28,434 nt of DNA, taken from contig CAJUDV010000032.1 in the NCBI GenBank assembly GCA_910585385.1, positions 1 to 28,434 on the forward strand. Reading direction: 5' to 3'. The DNA comes from an uncultured Oscillibacter sp. (GTDB lineage Bacteria > Bacillota > Clostridia > Oscillospirales > Oscillospiraceae). Position 1 is the stretch's first letter; each line of letters starts with the position of its first letter. Below are positions 9,395 through 17,321 of this stretch, one piece after another. The translations under genes were made by a program, and so were the position numbers. The notes beneath the pieces were generated by a model. The model saw nothing but the letters and a program-made list of their open reading frames with translations. It had not been told where the DNA came from and did not search any database.

Positions 9395-10758
9395 GATCCA
9401 TCCGCCTCTCTATTCTCTTCAATTTTAATAAACCGGACGGGCTTGCCCTCCGGCAGGAATGCCGCATCTACACCCAGCCGCCACACGGCGGCCAATTTGC
9501 CCTCCAGGTAGACGGCGGGCAGGCGGTCCCGCTCCGCCGGGGAGATATGCTTGTCCAGGCACAGGCGCTTGACGCTCCGTCCGCCCCGGGCCCCCGGCAG
9601 AGTCAGCCGCTCCCCCGGCGGACAGGGGGCGATCCTCACCCCCCCGTCCTCACGGGGCGTCTTGTTCCGAAGCGCCATTCCCCGGCCCTCCGGATGGTCC
9701 AGAAGCGTCAGCGTGTAATCCCCCCACCGGACGGGCCGGTTCGGTATGAGCCGGATCTCCGCCAGGGGCTGGGGCCGGGTCTCCAGAATCAGCCAGCCGC
9801 GGCAGCACCGGGCGGTGACGCCCCGGGGAAGGCTGAGGAGGGTCTCGCCCCCCTGCGGGGTCCTTTCGGCCATATCCAAAAGCGCGTGCAGGTGACGGGC
9901 TCCCACATCCCTGCGTCCCACGCCCAGAAGGTCGAAGAGCCGCAGCAGCATCCGGGGCCGGACCGCCTCCGGCGCACCGTGCAGCGCGTCTGTGGGGAGG
10001 GCCGCCCTGCCCTCCCGGACCTCCGCGCGGGCGGTGCGCGCCGCCGCGTCCCGCTCCAGGGAGCGGTCTATGACCTGGAGCTGCCGGGCCGTCTTTCCCA
10101 TGTGCTCCGCCGCCCGGGGATTCAGCTCCTTCAAAAGCGGCATCACCTGGAGCCGCAGAAGGTTTCTGCTGGCGGCCTCCGGGTCGGCGTTGGTCTCATC
10201 CTCCACATGGGGAATGTTCCACCGGGCGGCGTAATCCTCCAGCTCCGCCCGGGTCACGTCCAGCAGAGGGCGGCAGAGCCCGCCCCGCTGCCAGTCCATG
10301 CCGGAGAGGCCCCTGAGGCCCGTGCCCCGGATCAGGTTCAGCAGCACGGTCTCGGCGTTGTCGTCGGCGTGGTGGGCGGTGTAGACGCGCCCGCAGCCCC
10401 CCGCCTCCGCCGCCTGGCGGAGGAATTGATAGCGCAGGTTCCGGGCGGCCTCCTCCGTGGTCTGGCCCTCCTGTCTGGCGTGTTTTTGCACGTCCCCCCG
10501 GCCCACGGTCAGGGGAATGTCCCACGCCCGGCAGGTCTCCCGGACAAAGGCCTCGTCCCGGTCCGCAGCCTCCCCCCGGAGCTGGTGGTTGAAATGGGCG
10601 GCGGTGACCCGCCCGCCCCGCTCTGCGCACCACGCGTTCAGCATGAAGAGCAGGCACATGGAGTCCAGCCCGCCGGAGACGGCGCACAGCACCCCCTGCC
10701 CGCCCCCCGGCAGGATCTCCCGGGGGGCCCGCTCCAGAAGCTCAGTCCTCGTCGTCAT
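9391..10758 (-). CDS. tilS: tRNA(Ile)-lysidine synthase
   Basis: A 455-residue N-type ATP pyrophosphatase that attaches lysine to C34 of the CAU-anticodon tRNA-Ile, so that it reads AUA. The PP-loop SGGLDS is at residues 28-33. The family segments HFNHQLRGEAADRDEAFV and AHHADDNAETVLLNLIRGTG follow, and a C-terminal TilS domain is present (about residues 370-450, including RSVKRLCLDKHISPAERDRLP). The ATG overlaps the end of dnaB by 17 bases, and the stop overlaps hpt, giving a tightly packed dnaB-tilS-hpt string. The essential gene appears intact. Base composition is very GC-rich, even compared with its neighbours. Confidence 0.95.
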   Translation of the reverse strand: MTTRTELLERAPREILPGGGQGVLCAVSGGLDSMCLLFMLNAWCAERGGRVTAAHFNHQLRGEAADRDEAFVRETCRAWDIPLTVGRGDVQKHARQEGQTTEEAARNLRYQFLRQAAEAGGCGRVYTAHHADDNAETVLLNLIRGTGLRGLSGMDWQRGGLCRPLLDVTRAELEDYAARWNIPHVEDETNADPEAASRNLLRLQVMPLLKELNPRAAEHMGKTARQLQVIDRSLERDAAARTARAEVREGRAALPTDALHGAPEAVRPRMLLRLFDLLGVGRRDVGARHLHALLDMAERTPQGGETLLSLPRGVTARCCRGWLILETRPQPLAEIRLIPNRPVRWGDYTLTLLDHPEGRGMALRNKTPREDGGVRIAPCPPGERLTLPGARGGRSVKRLCLDKHISPAERDRLPAVYLEGKLAAVWRLGVDAAFLPEGKPVRFIKIEENREADGS

Positions 10759-12094
10759 AGCGCCTGTCCAAAGTGGAGAACTGGGTGTACTCCGGCATCC
10801 ACCGCAGCTCCACCTTGCCGGTCTCGCCGTGGCGGTTCTTAGCTACAATACACTCCGCAATATTATGCTTCTCGGAATCCTCGTTGTAATAATCATCCCG
10901 GTATAGAAACAGTACGATGTCCGCGTCCTGCTCGATGGCGCCGGACTCCCGCAGGTCCGAGAGCATGGGCCGCTTGTCGTCCCGCTTCTCGTTGGCCCGG
11001 GAGAGCTGACTGAGGCACACGACGGGCACATCCAGCTCCTTGGCCATGATTTTCAGCATCCGGGACATGTCGGACACCACTTGCTGGCGGTTCTCGCCGC
11101 CCCGGCTCTGGCCCCCGGCGGAGGTCATCAGCTGCAAGTAGTCGATGACCACCAGGCCCAGGTTGTCCAGGCGGCGGCACTTGGCGTTCATGTCCGCGAC
11201 GGACAGCATGGGGTTGTCGTCAATGCGGATGTCCACCTTGTTTAAAATGGTGGCGGCTCCGGCAATCTTCTCCCAGTCCGTCTCCCGGAGGTAGCCGGTT
11301 TTCAGGCGGTTGTTTTCCACCAGGGCCTCAGAGCTCAGGAGCCGGGCGGCCAGCTGCTCCCGGGACATCTCCAGGGAGAAGATGGCCACGGTTTTCTGGG
11401 TCCCCTTGGCCACGTTCAGCGCCATGTTCAGCGCCAGGGAGGTCTTGCCCATGCCGGGCCGGGCGGCCAGCAGGATCAGGTCGGACTTGTTCAGACCGGT
11501 GATCTTCTGGTCCACGGCGGAGAGACCGGTGGACAGGCCCGGCAGGTGGTTCTCGCTCTCCCCCATCTCGCTGAGGCGGTCCAGCACCTCCGGCAGCACC
11601 TGGCGCAACGGCACCATGTCCTGGGCGGACTGGCCCCGGCGGACGGCGTATACCTTCTGCTCCGCCGCCTCCAGAATCTCGGCGGCCTCCCCCACGCCCT
11701 CCTGCACCAGGGCGGTAATCTCCGCCGCCGCCTGGGCCACGCCCCGCAGCAAGGCCTTGTCCCGGACAATGGCGGCGTACTCCATCACGTTGGCGCTGGT
11801 GGGGGTGATCTCCATCAGCTGGGCGAGGTAGGAGCGGGTGGTCATATCGTCGTAGGTGCCGGCCTTGCGCATCTCCTCGCAGACGGTGATGCCGTCGATG
11901 GGCCGGGCGTAGGTGAACATGGAGTAGATGGTCTCAAAGATCTCCCGGTTCTGCCGTAGGTAGAAGTCGGCCGGCCGGAGCTTGTCCATCACGTCCTTGA
12001 CGCAGTCGGCGTCAATGAGCATGGAGCCCAGCACCGCCTGTTCGCCCTCCAGGCTGTGGGGCATCTGGCGCAGGAGCAGGTCCTCGTTTGCCAA
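10742..12094 (-). CDS. dnaB: Replicative DNA helicase DnaB
   Basis: A 450-residue hexameric helicase that unwinds DNA at the replication fork. The N-terminal domain begins PHSLEGEQAVLGSMLID, as in other Firmicute DnaB/DnaC helicases. The C-terminal RecA-like domain has Walker A RPGMGKTS, Walker B LVVIDYLQLM, and DLRESGAIEQDADIVLFLYRD. The proposed start is TTG at 12094, which gives the usual (M)ANEDLLLRQMPHSLE beginning and has an AAGGGTGG-like site 9 bases upstream. An in-frame ATG at 12145 would add 17 unlikely residues and has no ribosome binding site. It lies downstream of rplI, a very common pairing, and overlaps tilS. Confidence 0.94.
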   Translation of the reverse strand: MANEDLLLRQMPHSLEGEQAVLGSMLIDADCVKDVMDKLRPADFYLRQNREIFETIYSMFTYARPIDGITVCEEMRKAGTYDDMTTRSYLAQLMEITPTSANVMEYAAIVRDKALLRGVAQAAAEITALVQEGVGEAAEILEAAEQKVYAVRRGQSAQDMVPLRQVLPEVLDRLSEMGESENHLPGLSTGLSAVDQKITGLNKSDLILLAARPGMGKTSLALNMALNVAKGTQKTVAIFSLEMSREQLAARLLSSEALVENNRLKTGYLRETDWEKIAGAATILNKVDIRIDDNPMLSVADMNAKCRRLDNLGLVVIDYLQLMTSAGGQSRGGENRQQVVSDMSRMLKIMAKELDVPVVCLSQLSRANEKRDDKRPMLSDLRESGAIEQDADIVLFLYRDDYYNEDSEKHNIAECIVAKNRHGETGKVELRWMPEYTQFSTLDRRYDDED

Positions 12095-12153
12095 GGGAAA
12101 GCACCACCCTTTTCTAGAATTGGGAACGCGGGGCCTGTCGGCCATTGGGAGAC

Positions 12154-12192
12154 GGGCCGCCCAGGGGGACCCCTACGGGCGCGCCGCTGGGC
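12154..12192 (-). repeat. Inverted repeat in the rplI-dnaB gap
   Basis: GCCCAG (12159-12164) pairs with CTGGGC (12187-12192). A further GGGG/CCCC self-complementary patch lies inside the loop. There is no T-run on either side, so this is more likely a structured intercistronic segment than a terminator. Confidence 0.4.
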
Positions 12193-12213
12193 AGACGGCC
12201 GCAGAGGCCGCCG

Positions 12214-12663
12214 TCATTTTTCCTCAAACACCGACACGTACACCGTGCCGCTGACCTCGAAGCCCAGCTTGGCCTTCACCTGGTAGCTGCCGAAGGACTT
12301 GATGGGGTCCTCCAGCACTAATTTCTGCTTGGGCACGTCAATGCCGTACTGCTTCTGGAGGCCCTCGGAGATCTCCTTGGTGGTGACGGCGCCGAAGAGC
12401 TTGCCATTGCTGCCGGCCTTGGCGGTGAGCTTCACCTGGCACTCCTTGAGCTTCCCGGCGATGTCCTCGGCCTCGGCCTTCAGCCGGGCCTCCTCGGCGC
12501 GTTTGGCCTTCTCCTTGAGGTTCATGGTGTTGATGGCGTCCGCCGTGGCGGGGACGGCCATCTTCCGGGGCAGGAGGAAGTTCCGGGCGTAGCCCTCGGA
12601 GACCTCCACCAGCTGGCCCTTCTTGCCCTGGCCCTTGACGTCCTGCTGTAAAATCACTTTCAT
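12214..12663 (-). CDS. rplI: 50S ribosomal protein bL9
   Basis: A 149-residue ribosomal protein of the large subunit. The N-terminal domain carries the bL9 signature (MKVILQQDVKGQGKKGQLVE and VSEGYARNFLLPRKMA). It is joined by the typical long lysine/alanine-rich helix (about residues 50-75) to a C-terminal domain with GSNGKLFGAVTTKEI. Length is normal. A clear AAGGAG is placed 8 bases before the ATG. It sits between gdpP (with two small membrane-protein genes) and dnaB, the conserved gdpP-rplI-dnaB order of Firmicutes. Confidence 0.97.
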   Translation of the reverse strand: MKVILQQDVKGQGKKGQLVEVSEGYARNFLLPRKMAVPATADAINTMNLKEKAKRAEEARLKAEAEDIAGKLKECQVKLTAKAGSNGKLFGAVTTKEISEGLQKQYGIDVPKQKLVLEDPIKSFGSYQVKAKLGFEVSGTVYVSVFEEK

Positions 12664-12682
12664 TGCTTATTCTCCTTATCTC

Positions 12683-12949
12683 TTAATCTCTTAAATCTTC
12701 CCTGTTTTCCAAAGACTGAATCAGCTCCTCCGGGGTATCCTCCTCCAGCGCCCGCACCCGCTTTTCCAGTGCCTCCAGCTTTTCCCACAGGGCCTCTAGG
12801 ACGGTGACGAGCACTGCCAGCGCCAGGGAGATGAACACCAAAAAGGCGTAAAAATGGCGGGAGAGGTCCAGAAGCATGGAGCCGCCGAAGAACATAAATA
12901 CAAAGACCAGCACCAGGCAGATGAAAAATGTCATCAGAAACTTCTTCAT
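12683..12949 (-). CDS. Small two-helix membrane protein with coiled-coil tail (paralogue B)
   Basis: An 88-residue protein of unknown function. Residues about 4-26 and 35-53 are strongly hydrophobic and predict two membrane helices. Residues 55-75 (EALWEKLEALEKRVRALEE) have a heptad pattern suggesting a short coiled coil, followed by an acidic tail. The start MKKFLMTFFICLVLVF closely resembles that of the neighbouring gene at 13021-13242, with the same overall architecture. An AAAGGA site precedes the ATG by 9 bases. The two genes look like a diverged tandem duplication inside the gdpP-rplI operon. Confidence 0.75.
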   Translation of the reverse strand: MKKFLMTFFICLVLVFVFMFFGGSMLLDLSRHFYAFLVFISLALAVLVTVLEALWEKLEALEKRVRALEEDTPEELIQSLENREDLRD

Positions 12950-13020
12950 GGAGGGTAATCCTTTCTTGTCATTTCAATCTCTCCAAACGGGCGGCGGCGC
13001 ACCGGAAGCCTTGGCCGCCC

Positions 13021-13242
13021 TCATTCTCCGGCCCCTCGGCCCTCCAGCTCCTGAATGCGCTTTTCCAGCTCCTCCTGCTTCTTCCGCTGGGTTTCGAGGA
13101 TGTTGACGAGAATGCTGATGGGCGCCGCCAGCGCCAGGACGGCCAGCAGCAAAAGCCCAAACCCGCCGAAGAGCGCACCCAGCAGCATGACCCCGCAAAT
13201 CAGCACCAGGCAGATAAAAAACGAGGCGAAAAAGATTTTCAT
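13021..13242 (-). CDS. Small two-helix membrane protein with coiled-coil tail (paralogue A)
   Basis: A 73-residue protein of unknown function with the same plan as the gene at 12683-12949. It starts MKIFFASFFICLVLICG, has a second hydrophobic helix (about residues 28-48), then a charged coiled-coil tail with QEELEKRIQELE. It starts 14 bases after the gdpP stop, with a GGGGAAGG ribosome binding site, and is very likely co-transcribed with gdpP. The small size and helical membrane anchor with a cytoplasmic or external coiled coil suggest an adaptor-like role, but nothing in the sequence fixes a function. Confidence 0.75.
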   Translation of the reverse strand: MKIFFASFFICLVLICGVMLLGALFGGFGLLLLAVLALAAPISILVNILETQRKKQEELEKRIQELEGRGAGE

Positions 13243-13256
13243 GACTGTGCCTTCCC

Positions 13257-15251
13257 CTATTTTTCAAAATAGGCGTCAATGGCCGCCACCAGTTTACTCC
13301 GCACGTCCAGGGGGTCTCCGTTTTCCACGCACCCCCCGGCGGTGGTGGAGTTGCCGCCGCCGCCCAGGGCCTCCAGGATTACCTGGACGTTCACCTCCCC
13401 CAGGGAGCGGGCGGACATGAGCACGTTGTCCCCGTTGCGGTAGAGCACAAAGGAGGCCTTCACCCCCTTGAGGGTCAGCAGCTCGTCCGCCGCCTGGGCC
13501 GCCGCCACCCGGTCCACTCCCTCCTGGGGCACCACGGAGACGGCCATGTCCCCCCGGTAGAGCTCCGCCCGGCGGACGATGTCGTACCGGGAGACCATGT
13601 CGCTGAGGTCGTTCTGGAACAGCCGCTGCACATCCGCCGTGTCGGCCCCGGCCCGGCGGAGGAAGGCCGCCGCCTCAAAGGTCCGGCCGCCGGTGCGGAG
13701 GGTGAAGTGCTTGGTGTCCAGCACGATGCCGGCAAGCAAAGCCTCCGCCTCCCCCCGCATGAGGTCCGCGGGCTCCACCAGGTACTGCAGGAGCTCCGTC
13801 ACCAGCTCCGAGGCGGAGGAGGCGTAGGGCTCGTGAAAGCTGAAGGCGGCGTTTTCGATGTAGGTGGCGGCCCGGCGGTGGTGGTCGATGACCGCCACAC
13901 GGTTGCAGGCGTCCAGCACCTGGGGGCTGTCCACCAGCTCCGGGCGGTTGGTGTCCACCACCACCAGCAGGGCCCCGGGCTGCATCTTCAAAAAGGCCTC
14001 GCCGCCGGAGACGAAGGTCTCCGCGTACTCCGGCATGGACCGCACCCGCGCCAGCAGGGCCTCCGAGGCGTTGCGCTCCAGGTCCATGACGATCTGGGCC
14101 CGCTTGCCCCGCTTTCTGGCGGCGCAGCAGATGCCCACCGCCGCGCCCACGGCGTCCATGTCCGCGTAGCTGTGGCCCATGACATAGATCTGATTGGCGT
14201 CGGCCATCAGCTCGCTGAGGGCGTTGGCCATGACCCGGGACTTGACCTTGGTGCGTTTCTCCGCGGCCTTGGCCCGGCCGCCGTAGAAGGCGAAGTCCAC
14301 CTTGCCCCGGACCACCGCCTGGTCGCCGCCCCGGCTGAGGGCCATCTCCAGAGAGAGGTTGGCGTTTTTCAAGAGCTCCGACAGTGTGGCCGTGTCCTTT
14401 CCGATGCCGATGGACAGCGTGGGGTGGACGCCCTCGGCCACCTTGATGTCCCGAATGGCATCCAGCACGGAGAACTTTTCCTCCACGAAATGGTCGTAAT
14501 GCTGTTCCTCAAAGAGGAAGAGGTAGCGGTCCCGCTCGGTCTTGAGGAGGATGCCGTCGGTGCCGGAGGCCCACTGGTCCAGCTTTTCGTCAATCTGGGC
14601 CAGGATGCCGCTGCGCTGGGTGTCGGCGCAGGCCTTCATCAGGTCCTCGTAGTTGTCCACCATCAAAAGCGCCAGCACAGGGCGGGTGGCGGTGTAGGCC
14701 TCCCGCAGGGCGTCGGACTCGGTGACGTCCACCCAGTAGGTGGTGGCCACCAGATTCTGCTCGCCGGTCCGGCTCCTGGCCCGCACCAGGCTGCCGTAGA
14801 CCCGGAAGCGGCGGCCGTTCATCATCACCCGCTCCGGACACTCCTGTTTGCCCTCCAGCAGCCACTGGACGGGGCAGTCCGGCACTGCGTCCTCCACCCG
14901 CATCTCAAAGAGGTGCTCCCGCACCCCGGCCAGCTGGAGAAAGTCCTCGTTGCTCCAGATGACCTCCCCGGTGTCCGGCCGGAAGACCATGATGGGCAGG
15001 GGGGAGTGGATGAGGGTGGACTTGCTGGCGGTGTCCACGCTGCCGGTGACGCTGTCGATGTACTGTAGAATTCCCTGGCGGCGCTTCTTGTTGACCTGGG
15101 AGAAATAGGCGTACAGCGCGGCGGTGACACAGGCCTCCGCCAGGGCCAGCAGGGGATTCACCGCCAGAGCCAGCAGGCAGAACAGGGCCATACATAAAAA
15201 GTACAGCTTTAAATTGGGCTCCAGAAGACGGGAGAGTTTTTTATTATTCAT
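13257..15251 (-). CDS. gdpP: Cyclic-di-AMP phosphodiesterase GdpP
   Basis: A 664-residue membrane enzyme that hydrolyses c-di-AMP and so controls potassium and osmolyte balance and cell-wall stress. Two N-terminal membrane helices (about 14-50) are followed by a PAS domain (about 81-180) and a degenerate GGDEF domain (about 190-320; no GGDEF motif is visible, as usual for GdpP). A DHH-DHHA1 module follows, with MGHSYADMDAVG (358-369), VVVDTNRPE and the VIDHHRR motif (DHH 456-458). The C-terminal DHHA1 domain contains a glycine-rich GGGGNSTTAG. The ATG at 15251 has AGGAG seven bases upstream; an in-frame GTG at 15269 would overlap that site. It heads the operon that includes rplI and dnaB. Confidence 0.95.
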   Translation of the reverse strand: MNNKKLSRLLEPNLKLYFLCMALFCLLALAVNPLLALAEACVTAALYAYFSQVNKKRRQGILQYIDSVTGSVDTASKSTLIHSPLPIMVFRPDTGEVIWSNEDFLQLAGVREHLFEMRVEDAVPDCPVQWLLEGKQECPERVMMNGRRFRVYGSLVRARSRTGEQNLVATTYWVDVTESDALREAYTATRPVLALLMVDNYEDLMKACADTQRSGILAQIDEKLDQWASGTDGILLKTERDRYLFLFEEQHYDHFVEEKFSVLDAIRDIKVAEGVHPTLSIGIGKDTATLSELLKNANLSLEMALSRGGDQAVVRGKVDFAFYGGRAKAAEKRTKVKSRVMANALSELMADANQIYVMGHSYADMDAVGAAVGICCAARKRGKRAQIVMDLERNASEALLARVRSMPEYAETFVSGGEAFLKMQPGALLVVVDTNRPELVDSPQVLDACNRVAVIDHHRRAATYIENAAFSFHEPYASSASELVTELLQYLVEPADLMRGEAEALLAGIVLDTKHFTLRTGGRTFEAAAFLRRAGADTADVQRLFQNDLSDMVSRYDIVRRAELYRGDMAVSVVPQEGVDRVAAAQAADELLTLKGVKASFVLYRNGDNVLMSARSLGEVNVQVILEALGGGGNSTTAGGCVENGDPLDVRSKLVAAIDAYFEK

Positions 15252-15290
15252 GGCGAAGCTCCTAAACACGCAAATACATATAGATATATC

Positions 15291-15319
15291 AGTATATCAG
15301 TTTTGCCCGGAATAAGCAA
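15291..15319 (-). promoter_or_regulatory. Promoter before gdpP (extended -10)
   Basis: On the minus strand, TTGCTT (15314-15319) lies 17 bases from TATACT (15291-15296), with an adjoining TGA that makes an extended -10. The predicted start is about 30-35 bases before the gdpP ATG. The region downstream is AT-rich, with a TATATCAG tandem repeat overlapping the -10. Confidence 0.65.
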
Positions 15320-15370
15320 CCGTCAAAACCCGGGAAAGGGCAAATTTCAAGTCCCGCCCGTTCTGCGCAA

Positions 15371-15398
15371 GGGCCCGCCGGAATGTTTCCGACGGGCC
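15371..15398 (-). terminator. Possible terminator after the LacI-type regulator
   Basis: GCCCGCCGGA (15373-15382) pairs with TCCGACGGGC (15388-15397) with one mismatch, a few bases after the regulator stop codon. The T-rich tail is poor on the minus strand, so termination is likely but not certain. Confidence 0.5.
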
Positions 15399-15403
15399 TC
15401 AGC

Positions 15404-16432
15404 TTACTCCGCGGTCTCCGCGTTGAGAATGGTGATGGAGGGGCAGAAAAAGTCCTGCTCCGGCTGCCGGCGCTCCAGCACGGCGCCGAAGAGGACGGAC
15501 AAGGCCTGGTAGCTCTGGTAGGGCAGGTTCTGGTCAATGGAGAAATCCACCAGGCCCTCCTTTAAAAACCGCCGGATCTCCGGACTGTTGTCGTGGGCCA
15601 GAACCCGCACCTGACCGGCGCGGCCCGTCTGGCGAAGAGCCTCGACGCAGCCGGGAACGCTCTGGGTGGCCATGTAGATATATCGGAGCCGGGGTTCCGC
15701 CGCCAGCGCGCGGGACACGGCCTCCCGGGTTTTCTCATAGCTGTCGTGGGTGGCGGCCACCAAAAAGTCTCCCCGGGAGAAGCCCCGCTCCTCCAGCCGC
15801 TCAAAAAAGCCGTCCGCCCGGCCTTTGTGGCCTACATACTCCAACCCGGAGTAGGCCAGCAGCACTTTGTCCCCGGGGCGGAGGAATTTGGAGGCGATCT
15901 CCCCGGCCACCCGTCCGGCGTGGTGGGCGGCCTCTCCCACATAGCACAGCCGGGGGGCTTGGAGGACGTCGGAGTTGAAGGTTACCACGGGGACGTGGAG
16001 CTCCGCCAGATGGCGCAGCCGCTCCCGGACCTCGCCGCAGTCCGAGCCGCAGAGGGCGATGCCGTGGACGCGCTCCCTGGAGGCCTGGTCCAGCAGCTGG
16101 AGGCAGCCCGCCGTGTCCCCGTGGGGATAGCGCAGCACCTCCACGGAGATGTTGTAGTCTCGGCGCTCCTCCAGGAAGTGATTTACGCCGTCGGCCATGG
16201 CGTCCTGGATGTAGGGACCCCACTCCGGCTGGATCACCGTGAAGCGCCGGGCCGTGCCGCTGGTGGCCAGGGCGCTGGCCATGCGGTTGGGACGGTAGTC
16301 CAGCTCCGCCATCACCGTCAGGACCCGCTCCCGCACCTCGGCTTTGACATAGGGGCGGTCATGGAGCACCCGGTCCACCGTGCCGATGGATACCCCCGCC
16401 CGCTCCGCAATCATCTTGATGGTGGCCCGCAT
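15404..16432 (-). CDS. LacI-family transcriptional regulator
   Basis: A 342-residue regulator. The N-terminal helix-turn-helix (ATIKMIAERAGVSIGTVDRV, about residues 3-22) and hinge segment (LDYRPNRMASALA) are of LacI type. The rest is a periplasmic-binding-protein-like ligand domain, close to the sugar-binding type (GIALCGSDCGEVRERL, VVTFNSDV, then LAHDNSPEIRRFL). The ATG at 16432 follows GAGAGGG by about 9 bases. An open frame continues upstream to 16843, but this extra part is low-complexity and lies beyond the promoter, so it is rejected. No sugar transport or catabolic gene adjoins it, and the target genes are not evident. It is probably a ligand-responsive regulator of carbohydrate genes elsewhere. 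Confidence 0.88.
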   Translation of the reverse strand: MRATIKMIAERAGVSIGTVDRVLHDRPYVKAEVRERVLTVMAELDYRPNRMASALATSGTARRFTVIQPEWGPYIQDAMADGVNHFLEERRDYNISVEVLRYPHGDTAGCLQLLDQASRERVHGIALCGSDCGEVRERLRHLAELHVPVVTFNSDVLQAPRLCYVGEAAHHAGRVAGEIASKFLRPGDKVLLAYSGLEYVGHKGRADGFFERLEERGFSRGDFLVAATHDSYEKTREAVSRALAAEPRLRYIYMATQSVPGCVEALRQTGRAGQVRVLAHDNSPEIRRFLKEGLVDFSIDQNLPYQSYQALSVLFGAVLERRQPEQDFFCPSITILNAETAE

Positions 16433-16465
16433 GAAAACACCCTCTCTTGAAAATACAGTAGTAAG

Positions 16466-16494
16466 ATCATAAGAAATTTTTCCGCGGTTGTCAA
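16466..16494 (-). promoter_or_regulatory. Promoter of the LacI-type regulator
   Basis: On the minus strand, TTGACA (16489-16494) and TATGAT (16466-16471) are 17 bases apart, nearly the full sigma-70 consensus. This places the start about 27 bases before the ATG at 16432 and confirms that start over longer readings. Confidence 0.85.
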
Positions 16495-16562
16495 GCGCCG
16501 CAGGAGGGAACGTCCGGGGGCCCCGGCGGTTCCGAGGGGGGGAGAGAGTGGGCGGCCGCGGA

Positions 16563-16591
16563 TTGACATTCCGGCATAAGTGGGGTAAAGT
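16563..16591 (+). promoter_or_regulatory. Promoter of the YdeI-like gene
   Basis: TTGACA (16563-16568) is followed after 17 bases by TAAAGT (16586-16591). The leader to the ATG at 16659 would be about 60 bases. It is divergent from the regulator promoter at 16466-16494, about 70 bases away. Confidence 0.65.
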
Positions 16592-16658
16592 GAGGAAAAT
16601 AGGGTGACTGCGTGCTTTCGGAGGACAGGGCCGGAAGGGAAGGGAGAGGAGACGCGCC

Positions 16659-17219
16659 ATGGACGGGGTTATGGAATTCGGCGGCAGAGAGGCGTTTCGG
16701 AAATGGCTGTCTGAGAACTGCCGCTCAAGCGGCGGCGTCTGGCTTTTGTTTGGCAAGGTCGGCGGACCGGAGACGGTCAAAGCGGAAGAGGCCCTGGAGG
16801 AGGCCCTCTGTTTTGGATGGATCGACGGGCAGATGCGGAGCATCGACGAGAGGACTTACAAAAAGTATTTTTCCCTGCGCAGGGAGAGGAGCAAATGGTC
16901 GGAGAGGAATAAGGCGCTGGCCGGGAGCCTGGAGGAGCGGGGGCTGATGACCGATTTCGGCAGAGAAAAAATAGAGGAGGCCAAAAGGAACGGCCAATGG
17001 TGCGCGCCAAAGCCCGCGGCGGCTGCGGAGGAGCAGATCGCCCGGCTTTCCGCCCTGCTGGAGGAGTTTGAGCCCGCCTTTACAAACTTTCAGGCCATGC
17101 CCCTGTCGGTAAAGAAGACGTACGCGCGGGCGTATTTTGACGCGAAGACAGACGCAGGACGGGAGCGGCGGATCGCCTGGATGGTAGACAGGCTCAATCG
17201 AAATCTAAAGCCGATGTAG
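16659..17219 (+). CDS. YdeI/OmdA-like protein
   Basis: A 186-residue cytoplasmic protein. The N-terminal half (REAFRKWLSENCRSSGGVWL, then EALCFGWIDGQMRSIDERTY, then RRERSKWSERNKALAGSL) is characteristic of the YdeI/OmpD-associated (OmdA) family. The C-terminal half contains the typical helical segment ending YFDAKTDAGRERRIAWMVDRL. Family members have been linked to resistance to antimicrobial peptides in some bacteria, but the mechanism is unclear and the link may not apply here. The ATG follows a strong GGAGAGGAG. The gene is monocistronic as far as can be seen, between its own promoter and that of the SLH-protein gene. Confidence 0.87.
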   Translation: MDGVMEFGGREAFRKWLSENCRSSGGVWLLFGKVGGPETVKAEEALEEALCFGWIDGQMRSIDERTYKKYFSLRRERSKWSERNKALAGSLEERGLMTDFGREKIEEAKRNGQWCAPKPAAAAEEQIARLSALLEEFEPAFTNFQAMPLSVKKTYARAYFDAKTDAGRERRIAWMVDRLNRNLKPM

Positions 17220-17256
17220 CCGGTGCGCGGGCCATGCGGCCGTGCGGGGCGGGTAT

Positions 17257-17285
17257 TTGACGAATGGAGAAAGATTTGGTATAAT
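17257..17285 (+). promoter_or_regulatory. Near-consensus sigma-70 promoter of the SLH-protein gene
   Basis: TTGACG (17257-17262) and TATAAT (17280-17285) are separated by 17 bases. Eleven of twelve consensus positions match. Transcription would start near 17292, about 30 bases before the ATG. Confidence 0.9.
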
Positions 17286-17321
17286 TCCCATATCTGTTTT
17301 TGCAAAGGAGTTTGAACTGCT

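Noticed and set aside
13707..15068. Plus-strand open frame opposite gdpP
   Set aside because: The composition is rich in His, Gly, Val and Leu without any domain, and it lies wholly inside a recognised gene.
16433..16843. N-terminal extension of the LacI-type regulator
   Set aside because: The extra residues are low-complexity, run through a near-consensus promoter, and precede a normal LacI-type start with a ribosome binding site.
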